DNA of 64,000 nucleotides from Aphanomyces cochlioides (Eukaryota > Oomycota > Saprolegniomycetes > Saprolegniales > Verrucalvaceae): the NCBI GenBank assembly GCA_019828595.1, contig JAHQRK010000010.1, forward strand, positions 1,674,001 to 1,738,000, in the 5' to 3' direction. Both the position numbers and the translations under genes were made by a program. The first letter of the stretch is position 1; the number at the start of each line of letters is the position of its first letter. The notes beneath the pieces are model-generated. The model had not been told where the DNA came from. It saw only the letters and a program-made list of their open reading frames with translations, and did no database searches. Positions 43,813-54,475 of this stretch are shown in pieces.

Positions 43813-44105
43813 GTTGAAAATTTCGATTATGGGAAATTAAAAAAGTGCGGAACCACATGGACATTTAGAATATTTTTGCTCGTCACTTGAGCACAATCAG
43901 CTCATCTTTGAGGAAGGCGCGATTCAGGCCGTCTATAATCGCTGCTGTCTCTGGATTAGTCTGGCATTCAAGCCCAGCAGTGATTTTTGAGCGGCCAGCT
44001 GAGTGGTAAACAGTCATCAACACAAGAAAGAAATCAAACTCAAGGAGACTCAACCAATGTTCAAGAAGGGAGGATGGTAAATACGAAGTTACGCTGCTTG
44101 CGATC

Positions 44106-45534
44106 TCACGTGGCTTCAATCTTGGTTGCTTGATACGACTCGACGGCTTGATTGATCACTTGAAACAAATGCTGGTCGAATTTCTTGCCATTTCGGGCAA
44201 ATGTCGAGGCGGACGGGGGGAAATCGTTCCAGTTGACATTTTTATTCTCTCGAGAAATCAAACCTTGTCCTTCATGGTTCATCGAAACGGCCAGCTTTTT
44301 CAAGTGCCCCACCAGACCGTCAAGGTCAAATTGCTCAGGCATCGTGATTTGACTCAAATCCTTCTGGACATTACAGAGCATCGTGAAGTAGCACTGGTTC
44401 GGATTCGCCTCATCAGTTGCCACTACAATCCTATGCGAAAAATAAGAGAGTCAAATTTCTCGACGAGAGTACCATATACTTTCTTTCATCTTCGACATTG
44501 CCTTGAATCATGTGCGGCGCCAATGCATCCTCTAATACTGCCCGCGACAAGACAACATGGCTATTCTCTCCCACCTATGACTTGCGCACCACATTTGAAT
44601 GGTAAGACACGCCACCGCTCGTTGGTTCTTCGTACATTTCGTACATGGTGTTATGGTCAATCATTTCAATCGTCTAGGACAGATTAAAAGTCGACGATAC
44701 AAGTCAGCTTACTCTTTGGGCACCAGCAGGAACTGGCAACTGCATCTCAGGATCATGATAGACTGACCAGGCAGCATTGCCGACGACTGATCTTGGAGCA
44801 TCAAGCTTGACGTGCTGAACATATTCAATCGAAAAGACTGTCCCTCTATTTTTCGTGTTTGTACGCACGGAAAAGAGATTTTCCTTGAGCCCCCACGCAC
44901 CAGCATTGATAAGGGCTGTGTCCAGGCGATGGTATTGACGGTCTGCAATTGCATGAATACCAGCAGCTCGAAGAGAAGCTCTTGCGGCTAATCTATACTC
45001 TTGCCATTCATCTGACGTCAATTTTTCCTGTGTTGGAGAGTGAGTCATCTATTTTATCGCGAAATACGTACGCTCAGTCGAGGTTTCTTGGATATGAACG
45101 ACTTCATCTTGGCAATGAAGAAGTTGTTTTCATCGGCGGCTTCGCGGAGATGTTCATTCTCCTGAAGAGCTTGTTGCTTTTGAAAGAGTTGAATTCGCGC
45201 CGCTTTTCCCATGTGGACATTTCACGTGGCACGACGCTTGCTCTTTTGCTGCTTCAAGCTGGGCTTTTAGGACTTTGACTTGGCGCTGCAATTCAAACAT
45301 TTCCTCCTTTCGCGATTGTCCTGGTACTCTCGTCGTCGCTGCCTTTCGCTTGTACGGTCGTTTGGGAGCCGTCGACAATTCTGTTGTCGGCTCAACGGAA
45401 ACGTCGCTGGACGAATCAATGAGCAGATTGCAAACATGAGCGAGCTCAGTCTCCAGTTGCTCGTCCGTCGCAATGAGAAAGTGCAAATCCCGCTCAATAT
45501 CCCATGATTCAGTGTCTACCTCATGCGCCGCCAT
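44106..45534 (-). pseudogene. L20: second-subfamily copy with frameshifts and a stop
   Basis: Exon 1 (from 45534, SWDIERDLHFLIATDEQLET) shifts twice around 45200-45230, between AAKEQAS, VPREMSTWE and KAARIQLFQKQQALQENEHL. Exon 2 is open (DEWQEYRLAARASLRAAGIH, ALINAGAWGLKENLFSVRTN). Exon 3 has the subfamily motif NTMYEMYEEPTSGGVSYHSN but a TAG follows VVRKS (about 44575). Exon 4 (44430-44106) is open: CYFTMLCNVQKDLSQITMPE to SYQATKIEAT. It is a pseudogene unless the exon 1 indels are errors, and the stop alone would truncate it. Confidence 0.8.
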
Positions 45535-46384
45535 GTCTGCTGTGGATGTCAAATTTGGAAATGGTTGCAACCTTCATTCGACTCAACTCTCTTGCTGTAA
45601 GTTCGATTAGTATAAGTTCGATTAGTAGTACTAAAGAGGAATGACTGTCTTTGTCAAGAAGTATATAGACTTTACGTAAAGCGTACAGTGTACGTACAGT
45701 CGGAAGAGGGGAAAGATTTGTTGGGGCATGGGTTCAGCAGAAGTCTATGTATACTAAGCTGTGCAAGCATGGGAACGTTGATTTCATAAAACTGAAGTCC
45801 GGTTTGTTCAGCACAGGCAGCCCTACCCAATTGAAACGCAAAATCATTCGGAGTGCTGGTTGTCTTGGACAAAACTTTCGAACCCCGATGTCGACTGTAC
45901 CGTAAACTTGCGATGACAGATGACAGGTGTGAAGATGAACGAACACTGCCTTAGCTGTCGACTCTCCAGTCCAAGCAGGTCAGGAACAATCTCTATAAAC
46001 ACTCTGGAATATGGACGAGGCTGTACTTGCGGCTTTTCAAGTCAAGTCGAGTTTTGGGTTGACTCATTTGAACCATTTTGTAAATTTTACCGTCAACTTT
46101 ACATTTTATATGAACAGAATCATGGCACAGACATCAGAGAGGCTGAATGCATCACAGGTAGATTGTCAAGGCAATGCAGACAAGAGCACCGCCTTAATCT
46201 CCTTGAAGAGTCCAGGATTGCAAGGTTCATCTTACCGCCGCCCATCGTGCTGGGAAGTTTTCCTATTGGTTTAATTAGGTTTAATTATTAAAACCAGGCT
46301 TGAAATGGATGGTGGAAAAGCAAGGTTTAATAGGTTTATTATCGTGGTTTTATTCATCCCCAACGGTGTCTTGGCGTCGTGACC
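45535..46384. other. Gap between L20 and the hAT gene
   Basis: No supported gene. Near 46268-46350 there are AT-rich repeats of TTTAATTAGGTTTAATTATT and AGGTTTAATAGGTTTATTAT immediately upstream of the hAT transposase, which may be its promoter or a degraded element end. Confidence 0.4.
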
Positions 46385-48376
46385 ATGTCGAGTGACAAGA
46401 AACGTGGCCGCAAGCAATCCCCCATTTGGAAGCTCTTTACAGACGCTGCGGAGCCACACAAGGCGAAATCAAACGTTTGTATGCACTGCAAGACAGTGGT
46501 GAATTACCACAAGAAGAGTGAGTATGTCATGGCGCATTTGAACAATTGCCGTCAGTTCAGTATGGTTATAAACGGCCTAGAGGCCGACGAACGCCCAGAT
46601 TGGTATTGCCGTAAGTTGTCTGCATCTAATATAGCTGTGGAATCGAAAGCGGAAGTGGGGGCTGCGCTAGCCCCAACCCAAAGTGCTAATCGGCAACTTC
46701 CACTCAAGGGTGGTTCATTGCAACCAGTCACCAAGGCAAAGTTTCAAGAAAAGATAGCACTCCACTACTACACAACGGGCACACCGTTCCAGCAAATTGA
46801 AGACCAGCACTTGGTCGAAGCGATTCAGTTGCTACGGCCAGAAACAAATGTGCTGCCAACCAGTCAAGAATTAGCAACGACGCTGCTTGATAAAGTCCAT
46901 GGAGAAATGACAGCAATGGTCGAAACACGCTTGAAAGGCAGTACAGCCTGCTTGATAGTCAACGCCTTGAGCAGATCGAAAAAAGCGTGCGTGATTAACT
47001 ACATGACTGCGTCGTCAGATGGCACGTTCTATCTTGATTCGGTTGCCTGTCCAGAAGAACAAGAAGCCGACTTCCTTGCGGTTGACATTGACTCTGTCCT
47101 AACTAGCCAGAGCAGTATAAAATTCTCAGGCGTCATCATGGACAACTCTGACATCAACAAGAAAGCAAGGGAAACCCTCCAAGCCAAGCATCCGTCCATG
47201 TTCTTCCAAGGTTGTTCTTCTCACGGCCTGCATCTACTGGCAAAGGAAATATTCACCCCGATAATGACCAAGCAGGCCAACGACACTGACGTGACGTCTT
47301 TGAAAGACCAACAACTTGAATACTTGCGTGATTTCATTGAAAAGTGCACGGAAGTTGTCAAGTTTTTCGAGAACCACGATGATCTCAAGACAAGACTAGA
47401 AGAGCTCCAGCAATCAAATGATTCCTCGGCGTTGATTTGTGGCACATCGACTCGATGGCGAACTATTAAGAACATGGTGAAATCTCTACTGGAGTCTCAG
47501 GAATACTTGCTTGCTATTGTCAACGACGAAGAGTTCAGCCAAGAAGACTACAAAAATGTGCACGACACGATAACTGCCTCGGACTTTGCTGTCAATTTGA
47601 CAAAGTTACTTGCGATTCTCGAGCCTGTGGATTTGCTCATGACCAAGTTTCAGTCGGACAAGACCTCTATCTCTGATGTCATGCACGACTTCCTTAAGCT
47701 TGAAGCTGAATTCACCAAACTCCACACCACCGGGACGATAAATGAAGTTGAACGCGACTACTTGGTTGGCCTCTCCAAGAAGCACTTTGAGTCGCTTTAC
47801 GGCGACGCCCATGGCATATCCTACTTGCTTGACCCAGTGCTGCTCGGCCAAGAACTAAACGGCAAGCAGCGTCGCTCTCTGGAAGACACATTGCTAAATC
47901 TTCCAATTGACGATGCGACTCCGACAAACGACAACCGCCGGGAAGAGCTTTACCTCCAATACACTGACTTTATGATCGCAGCCAGCAAGGAGAAGGAAGC
48001 CAATTCTTTTCGGTTCAAGATGCTAGCTCAGCGCAAGAAGTCTCCTTTGGAATGGTGGCTCACCGATGGGACTCACTATCCCTTTCTGCAGCAAATTGCC
48101 GTCAAGCTCTTTAGTTTGGTTCCATCGTCAACGACTTCCAAGCAATCCTTTGCAAAGCATGGTGTCTTATCTTTCAACGTGACCAACTCGCTGACCCCCG
48201 AAGCAATCGAAAAGCTCGTCTACATCAAGTGCAATCACTTTGCTTCCAACGACGTCGCCCCCGTTCCCTCCGACAACAATGAAAGTGTGTGGGATTTCGA
48301 TGAGTTTGAAGGTGACGAAAAGCTTGATCCTGCAATTATCAACCTGAAATACAGGCGTTTTAGCGCGGAAATTTAG
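46385..48376 (+). CDS. hAT-family transposase, uninterrupted, 663 aa
   Basis: A single exon from ATG 46385 to TAG 48376. Residues about 10-55 form a BED-type zinc finger (PIWKLFTDAAEPHKA then CMHCKTVVNYHKKSEYVMAH). The central part has GVIMDNSDINKKARETLQAK, and the CSSHGLHLLAKEIF motif typical of hAT/DUF659 proteins follows. The C-terminal hAT dimerisation region reads SPLEWWLTDGTHYPFLQQIA, LFSLVPSSTTSKQSFAKHGV, then SLTPEAIEKLVYIKCNHFAS. There are no frameshifts or stops. I could not find convincing terminal inverted repeats or an 8-bp duplication in the flanks. It is therefore either an autonomous element with degraded ends or a preserved, perhaps domesticated, gene. Confidence 0.85.
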   Translation: MSSDKKRGRKQSPIWKLFTDAAEPHKAKSNVCMHCKTVVNYHKKSEYVMAHLNNCRQFSMVINGLEADERPDWYCRKLSASNIAVESKAEVGAALAPTQSANRQLPLKGGSLQPVTKAKFQEKIALHYYTTGTPFQQIEDQHLVEAIQLLRPETNVLPTSQELATTLLDKVHGEMTAMVETRLKGSTACLIVNALSRSKKACVINYMTASSDGTFYLDSVACPEEQEADFLAVDIDSVLTSQSSIKFSGVIMDNSDINKKARETLQAKHPSMFFQGCSSHGLHLLAKEIFTPIMTKQANDTDVTSLKDQQLEYLRDFIEKCTEVVKFFENHDDLKTRLEELQQSNDSSALICGTSTRWRTIKNMVKSLLESQEYLLAIVNDEEFSQEDYKNVHDTITASDFAVNLTKLLAILEPVDLLMTKFQSDKTSISDVMHDFLKLEAEFTKLHTTGTINEVERDYLVGLSKKHFESLYGDAHGISYLLDPVLLGQELNGKQRRSLEDTLLNLPIDDATPTNDNRREELYLQYTDFMIAASKEKEANSFRFKMLAQRKKSPLEWWLTDGTHYPFLQQIAVKLFSLVPSSTTSKQSFAKHGVLSFNVTNSLTPEAIEKLVYIKCNHFASNDVAPVPSDNNESVWDFDEFEGDEKLDPAIINLKYRRFSAEI

Positions 48377-48455
48377 ATGAACCACCGCCTCCTGAACGCT
48401 CATAGTAGTTTATTCCAGTAGAGTCATTAAATATGAATGTAATTCGTCGTGACTT

Positions 48456-49893
48456 TCATGTAGCTTGGTGGACGGACGCATGGTATGACACGATAGCTTG
48501 GTTGAGAACTTGGATCAAATGTTTTTCAAATTTCTTGCCGTTTTGAGTAAACATAGCGACTGACGGGGGAAATTTACTCCAATCGATGCCGTTGACTTCT
48601 GTGGGTATCAAGCCTTGGCCATTCGGCATGGCTTTCAATGCGAGTTTGTCCAACAGCTCTACGAGCAGTTCCCCGTCGAATTCCTTGGAAATTGTAATTT
48701 CACTCAGTTCTGTCTTGACTTGAATGAAAAAGGTAAAATAGCACTGGAGATGATCCTCCTCGTCAGCTTCCACCACAATCCTAGAGAAGTATTAGTTGCC
48801 ATGTCTATAATGCGCAGTGTACCAGGAACTTTCATCTTCGACGTCTCCGTGAACCATTTGTGGTGCTAATGCATCTTCCAAGACTGTTCTCGACACGATA
48901 ACATGTCGATCCTCGCCCTTGTACAACTTGCGAACCACGTTTGAATGACAAACAACGCCATCAGCACCTTGCTCTTCGTACATTTCGTACATGGTATTCA
49001 AATCAACCATCTCAATCACCTTGGAAAAGTTAGATGCCATTCAGAAGTACACAAGAGTTTACCCGTTGCGCCCCTTCTGGTATTGGGAACTGGAAGCGAG
49101 GGTCATTAAACACAGCCCATGCTGCGTTTCCAATGACCTCTTTTGGCGCATTCAGCTTAGCGTGATGAATAACTTCGAGCATGTACGTTTTGCCTCCACG
49201 TATTGTCTTAGGCACCACACTAAAGAGATTCTCCTTGAGACCCCACAAGCCAGCATTAATCAGTGTTGTGTCGAGGCGATTGAATTGACGGTCCGCAATT
49301 GCATGGATACCAGCTGCTCGAAGAGATGCACGAGCAGCAAGTTTATACTCTTGCCACTCTTCCGCTGAGGTCTCCGCCTACGTCATGACTCATATAACGA
49401 AATTTATCAACGAGTGTACCGCCAATCGCGGCTTCTTGCGTAACAGAGTTTGCATTTTCGCAATGAAGAAGTTGTTTACAGCTGCAGCTTCTCGGAGTTG
49501 TTCATTTTCTTGAATTGCTTTTTGTTTCTGGTAGAGTTGGGTGCGCGCTGCTTTTTCCCAGCCAGACATATCTCGTTGCATTGCGGTTTGATGTCTCGTC
49601 GCTTCGAGTTGCGCTTTGAGCACTTTCACCTGTCGCTGCAATTCAAGTATTTCTTGCTTTTGTCTGGTTTGTGCAGTTGGTTTTGCGGTCGTTCCTTTGC
49701 GTTTAGGAGGTCGATTCGGTTGTTGTGCCGTCGGGCCGGATGTGTCAGTCTCTTGTCCCGCCGAGTCACTGGACGAACCGATGAGCAAATCGCACACGTG
49801 ATCCAGCTCAATCTCGAGCTGTTCATCTGTCGCAATGAGGAAGTGCAGGTCCTGTTCGATATTCCATTCCCCAAAGTCTTCCAGTCCCGCCAT
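48456..49893 (-). CDS. L21: intact second-subfamily gene, 436 aa
   Basis: I join 49893-49420, 49377-49063, 49019-48823 and 48780-48456; the introns are 42, 43 and 42 nt and the total is 437 codons. The start is ATG 49893 (MAGLEDFGEWNIEQDLHFLI). The coiled coil has GWEKAARTQLYQKQKAIQEN and ends KKPRLA. Exon 2 (315 nt) has ASLRAAGIHAIADRQFNRLD and GLWGLKENLFSVVPKT. Exon 3 has NTMYEMYEEQGADGVVCHSN and VSRTVLEDALAPQMVHGDVE. Exon 4 has CYFTFFIQVKTELSEITISK and FPPSVAMFTQNGKKFEKHLI. This is the only fully open member of the EMYEE subfamily in the window and is the reference for L20, L22 and L23. Confidence 0.87.
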
Positions 49894-50200
49894 TCCTTCC
49901 ACCGCCTGTCCTCGACGTGGAAATTTGAATTATGTCAACATTCTCAATATAGCACCTTCACTCTCACATTGGTCCTCTAAAGTACGAAAGGTAATGAAAT
50001 TATTGCAAAGACCCTCCCCCGTTGAGCCCAAGTATGAGTTCGTGGTCAGGACGGAGGGGCGGATGTCTAGACGAGGGGAATAAAAAAAACAACAGATTCC
50101 CCCGTTGAGCCAAGGCGCAAGTCCGTGGTGAGGATGAATGTCGAGACAGAGGGGGCATTGTTGTTTTAAAATAGTTTTAAAACAACATAATCTATATTTA
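49894..50200. repeat. L21 upstream, imperfect tandem duplication and hairpin
   Basis: Two blocks of about 75 bp (about 50014-50093 and 50099-50160) begin CCCCCGTTGAGCC and share CGTGGT-AGGA and GATGTC-AGAC-type segments. The same CCCCCGTTGAGC motif occurs inside the pogo element at 20980. A hairpin GTTGTTTTAAAA/TTTTAAAACAAC follows at about 50160-50186, next to the intact pogo element. Confidence 0.6.
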
Positions 50201-51807
50201 CTGTATATTCTCTATTAAGACGCCATGGCGCACAACTTTAGTACGCCAGGTCGAGGGTGGCGTACTATTAGACTTACTCTATAAATTGATAATACTACTA
50301 GACTGATATATATAATCTTTGAGAGGAATAAGTTATCTAAGGCATGTCAAAGCCAACCATTTTATGAAGCCAGTCAATCAAAAAGACAATGACGAAGTCA
50401 TTCACAGCCAAGAAGAAGCTCAACGCTGTCGATTATGCCAAATTGCATGGCATTAGTGCTGCTTCAAGACACTTTGGCGCGACGCGTTCCAGTGTTCGCT
50501 CGTGGATGCATCAAGAAGCTGAGCTAAAAGACTTGTTTGTGTCCAATCCAAGTGCTAAGCGGCTTTCTGGTGGTGGCCGCCCTTTGACAAGTGAAGAGCA
50601 CGACTCAATCATCTTTGAACGAATCCTATACAACCGATCTGAAGGCTATCGAGTGACTCGAAGCATGATCACCATGTGGGCTATCGATTTGGCAGAAGAA
50701 CTTGAGATCGATCTTGGTTGCTCGACAGGATGGCTCACGCGTTTTTTCTCACGTCACGATCTGGTGCTGCGAGAAGGAACGCGTAAGCCCGTCTTATCGG
50801 ACGATCAAGTAATCGAACGTGGCTTGAGTTTTGTACGACAAGCTCGTTCATTGATATCAATGTTTCGTATACCGGCGTCGAACATATACAATTTGGATGA
50901 AACAGCGATCTTTTTTGATTACTCAAAGCAAAAAACTGTTGAGTTACGTGGCGCCAGAGATGTCCCGATCAAGTCTTTTGGGCTGGAAAAGACTCGAATC
51001 ACTGCTGTTATGGCTGCCAGTGCTGATGGCGTGAAGCGCAAGCCCTGCGTCTTGCTGCGCTCACGAGACGAAGAAGTCAATGTGACTCAAGAGAACGGCA
51101 TAGTCCTTCTTACAACAAAAAAATCATGGATGACTTCTAATGCTTTCATTGCGTACATCAGGTATGAATTTGCGTTTCATCCACGTCCTTTGCTCTTGAT
51201 TTTTGACAGCGCCAGAAGCCACATCAGTCAAGTGGTGAAGTCATTTTTGCATACCAACAATATTCTCTTTCTTGTTATTCCTGGTGGCATGACTGGTTTT
51301 CTACAACCTGCCGACTACAGTTGGTTCAAGTCTGTGAAGTCTGCCCTTTCGCGTGAAATTGACGCTTGGAAAAGGAATGGCCCATTCCAATATACGTCTG
51401 GAAATCGAGTCAAGCCCCCACCGATTGAAGTATATGGAGAATGGGTTAAGACTGCCTGGAATCAGGTCAGCAAGCCGATTATTGAGAAGAGCTTTGTGCG
51501 TTGTGTCATCGGAGAAGACGACGAGCTCTCACTTGCTCGACATGGAAAGTATGGTGATGAATTTACTCATCGTCTCCAGGAAATTCATTGCGAAGACGAG
51601 TCAAAAGAGTCCGAAATTCATGCTTCTGACAGTGATGTTCTTGCAGACGACTTTGATGAAGTACTTGTAATTGATCAATAGAAAATTTTTCCTCTTGAAT
51701 ATTTTAACTGAGTTTGTGTAAATTTCTAGAGATATTGAATTGTAGAGTATAGTGGTATATCAGGTGGCGTACTAATAGAGAGTGGCGTCCTATTAGAGAA
51801 TATACAG
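50201..51807. mobile_element. 1607-bp intact pogo-like transposon
   Basis: TIRs starting CTGTATATTCTCTA and ending in GACGCCA are flanked by TA (50199-50200 and 51808-51809). A subterminal repeat GGTGGCGTACTA occurs near both ends (50258 and 51763). One uninterrupted transposase gene fills the centre. The ends differ at only a few bases, so the element appears complete and possibly mobile. It sits between L21 and L22 without damaging either. Confidence 0.9.
50389..51681 (+). CDS. pogo-like (DDE_1) transposase, 430 aa, intact
   Basis: Residues 1-60 form a helix-turn-helix region (NAVDYAKLHGISAASRHFGA, SVRSWMHQEAELKDL). Residues about 62-135 are the CENP-B-type second DNA-binding domain (RSEGYRVTRSMITMWAIDLA, TGWLTRFFSRHDL). 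The catalytic triad is Asp170 in NIYNLDETAIFF, Asp273 in LLLIFDSARSH and Asp309 in GFLQPADYSWFK, giving a D-D35-D spacing. The tail is acidic (DESKESEIHASDSDVLADDF). There are no introns, stops or frameshifts, unlike the pogo copy at 21562. It is a good candidate source of trans-acting activity for related MITEs. Confidence 0.92.
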   Translation: MTKSFTAKKKLNAVDYAKLHGISAASRHFGATRSSVRSWMHQEAELKDLFVSNPSAKRLSGGGRPLTSEEHDSIIFERILYNRSEGYRVTRSMITMWAIDLAEELEIDLGCSTGWLTRFFSRHDLVLREGTRKPVLSDDQVIERGLSFVRQARSLISMFRIPASNIYNLDETAIFFDYSKQKTVELRGARDVPIKSFGLEKTRITAVMAASADGVKRKPCVLLRSRDEEVNVTQENGIVLLTTKKSWMTSNAFIAYIRYEFAFHPRPLLLIFDSARSHISQVVKSFLHTNNILFLVIPGGMTGFLQPADYSWFKSVKSALSREIDAWKRNGPFQYTSGNRVKPPPIEVYGEWVKTAWNQVSKPIIEKSFVRCVIGEDDELSLARHGKYGDEFTHRLQEIHCEDESKESEIHASDSDVLADDFDEVLVIDQ

Positions 51808-52356
51808 TAATAAAATGATGGCAACCATGTGGTGGCGTTTCAATTGCAACGAAACCGTTTGTGCCAATTGTGAGAACATGAATCTATCATGCCTCTCGCC
51901 AGGAAGACAGTCGCAGAGCTCCTTTGGCAAGCCAAGATATGTTAAAATCTACAGGCAGACCGAGCTTGAATCCCTCCAACGAAGAGAAGACTCTATGCTA
52001 GATAAAATAGCTCTGGCTATAGACCAAAAGTACACTTCGATGGACTCATTGTGAAGTCGACTTCGGATTTTGCCGAGGTTGGTTGGAGCGTGCTGTAGGA
52101 ACAACGAGCCTCTTTCAACGCTGATGGCGGGACTTGACTCGCTGTTGACAGTTATTTGTGTGACGGAAGCTATCGTAACTTCGCTCTGAAGCGTTGACCC
52201 CCCCAAGTTTGAGCTACGAAGCTCGAGCATTCCTACAAAGACGAAGAAGATATTATAGGGGGATGTGACTCAATTGCGAGCTTGACTCTGGAACCCCAAG
52301 TGAGTTGATGGAGACGGTTATTACATGGTTATTTCACTTCGTGTTGCTTGTATTTT
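51808..52356. other. Gap between pogo element and L22
   Basis: A 79-codon frame (51815-52054) contains CNETVCANCENMNLSC, a partial C-x2-C-x6-C pattern like half of a fungal-type zinc cluster, then charged sequence. It lacks the second cysteine set and overlaps the element's right flank. It is probably a gene relic. Confidence 0.3.
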
Positions 52357-53713
52357 TTAGGCATGATAGGATTCAATCGCAGAATTGATGACGTGCTCAA
52401 TATGCCGGCTAAAGATCTGTCCATTTCGACTGAATGTCGCCATCGACGGCGCAAGGTCTTCAAATTTCATGCCGTAGACACCAGTTGGAACGAGCTCTTG
52501 GCCTTGAGCTTTCAGCATTGCTAGCTTGGTGATAAAGTTCTCTCTGTTGAATGGTTTCGGGAGTGAAATCTCGCTCAAGTCGGTTTGGGAATGGTAAAGA
52601 AATGTGAAGAAGCACTGATGGGGATTTCCTTCGTCACTCTCCACAACAATCCTACAGACGCACTCACAATCAAGCTGGCAGTCACCAACGTACCAAGTGC
52701 TTTCGTCTTCGACGTCGCCTTGGGCCATCTGTGGTGCTAGAGCATCCCGCAAGACTGTCCTTGAGAGAATCACATGGCGATCTTCCTCCTCGTACGACTT
52801 GCGAATGAGATTCGAATGGCAAATGACGCCATCGTAGGCTTTCTCTTCCAGCATTTCGTACACCGTGCATGGATCGAGCATCTCAATCGACTGTGAAAAG
52901 TTAGTGACTGAGGAAACACTGGGAGACGTACCCGCTGAGCGCCGAGCGACACTGGAATCTGCATTTCAGGGACGCTGTAGATTGACCACACGGCTTTTCC
53001 AACGACGGCTCTTGGTGCATCGAGCCTGATACGACGAGCGAGCTCGATAAATAAAGTTTCACCGCCGTTCTTGACATAGGGCGTATACAAAAATGGTTCT
53101 CCTTGGGACCCCACAGGCCAGCATTGATGAGCGCTGTGTCAAGACGCTCGTACTGACGGTCAGCAATGGCATGGATGCCAGTAGCGCGAAGACAAGCCGT
53201 CGCAGCGAGTTTATATTGCTGCCATTCGTCCACCGTTGATTCCCCATCCGATCGCCGTTTCTTCATGAGAAATGTTTTCAAACTCGCAATGAATTCGTGG
53301 TTCTCTTTCGTTGCTTCCCGGAGCTGCTCGTTTTCTTCAAGCACCTTGCGTTTCTGATGTAACTGGCGCCGGGCTGCTTTTTCCCAGTAAGTCATTTCTC
53401 GTCGCATCTCCACTTGATGCTGCGCCGATTCAAGTTGCTCTTTGAGGTTCTTGACTTGTCGTTGTAACTCCAGCATCTCTAGCTTGTGGTCTCGTCGAGG
53501 TTTTCTCGATCTGCGCTTTCGAGCTGCGGGTAATTTCGTCGGTGCGGGAGCTGTGTTCGTGTCAGGTGAGTTGACATGAGCCAATTCGTCGGACGAATCC
53601 ATAAGCAACTCACAGACACGGTCGAGCTCCGTCTCTAGCTGCACGTCCGTCGCGATGAGGAAGTGCAAGTCGCGCTCTATATCCCAAGCGTCTGTGTCTT
53701 CCAGGCAGTCCAT
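52357..53713 (-). pseudogene. L22: second-subfamily copy lacking intron 1, one frameshift
   Basis: The first exon runs from 53713 (MDCLEDTDAWDIERDLHFLI) through the coiled coil (YWEKAARRQLHQKRKVLEEN) and directly into TVDEWQQYKLAATACLRATG; intron 1 is cleanly absent. After GLWGPKENHFCIRP (near 53080) the frame is off by one, and the continuation KNGGETLFIELARRIRLDAP to LGAQR is in another frame. Exon 3 (CTVYEMLEEKAYDGVICHSN) and exon 4 (CFFTFLYHSQTDLSEISLPK, ending IESYHA at 52357) are intact. A single indel separates it from a working gene, so a sequencing error should be excluded. Confidence 0.8.
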
Positions 53714-54475
53714 GACGTCCAGGAGGAGGTTGCAGGGATAAAATTGTTGAATGCCGCCATGTCGGTAATGCACGACCAATTCTATAAATAGACCGTGGAC
53801 AAGGGCAAAATTGAATCTTCGACTTTAATAAACTCTTCAGCGGCCGTCAGAAGTCGAGAGATCGTCTTCTACCAGTATTCGCTCCTCTGCCGTGTTACGC
53901 ACTCTGATCTTCGTTGGAGAGCTGCGTTGAGTTGGTTTTCGTTTTGGCGGTATTACCTGTGGTGTACAATAATCAGTCAACAGGTTGGGGAATGAAGGTA
54001 CAGAGGGAGGTGGACGTGTGCTCTGGCCCAATGGGTTGCCATAGAGAAACACTTTGGTTGAGAGTGTTGACAGCTTTGAACATCGACGAAGCCAAACGAA
54101 GCGATGTGCTCATTGATATCACATGAACGCCTGGCGATGTTGACAGTGCTTGCGAGACTTTGGAGAGAAATTTGTAATTTGAAATGACATTTTCTTGAGG
54201 TGGATTTGTGTCAAGTCCAATGGAGCACCTCACGATCCATGGGGTTATCAAGTAGTTTGTCTGCTTTGACGATGTAAAACTGAATTGAATTGTCAACTTT
54301 AGCGATGGGAGTTTGTCCTGATGCACGTTCGAGCGAGGGTATTGACTGAATTAGAATTTCGAGAGCAACTTCCTGCTGACAACGCTTACAATGTACATGC
54401 AAGATTTGAAAAACAGCTTGAGCTTACAAAGAGTTGATTCCAATGAGCTATGATTAACACTGTAAATAAATTTCT
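53714..54475. other. Gap between L22 and L23
   Basis: On the minus strand two frames (54402-54211 with CKRCQQEVALEILIQSIPSL, and 54326-53973 with NVISNYKFLSKVSQALSTSP) overlap in different phases and might be pieces of a decayed gene, including a Cys pair CKRC. No homology is recognised and no clean exon structure could be built. Confidence 0.3.

Noticed and set aside
51815..52054. Fungal-type Zn(2)-Cys(6) cluster
   Set aside because: Only three of the six cysteines are present in the right spacing.
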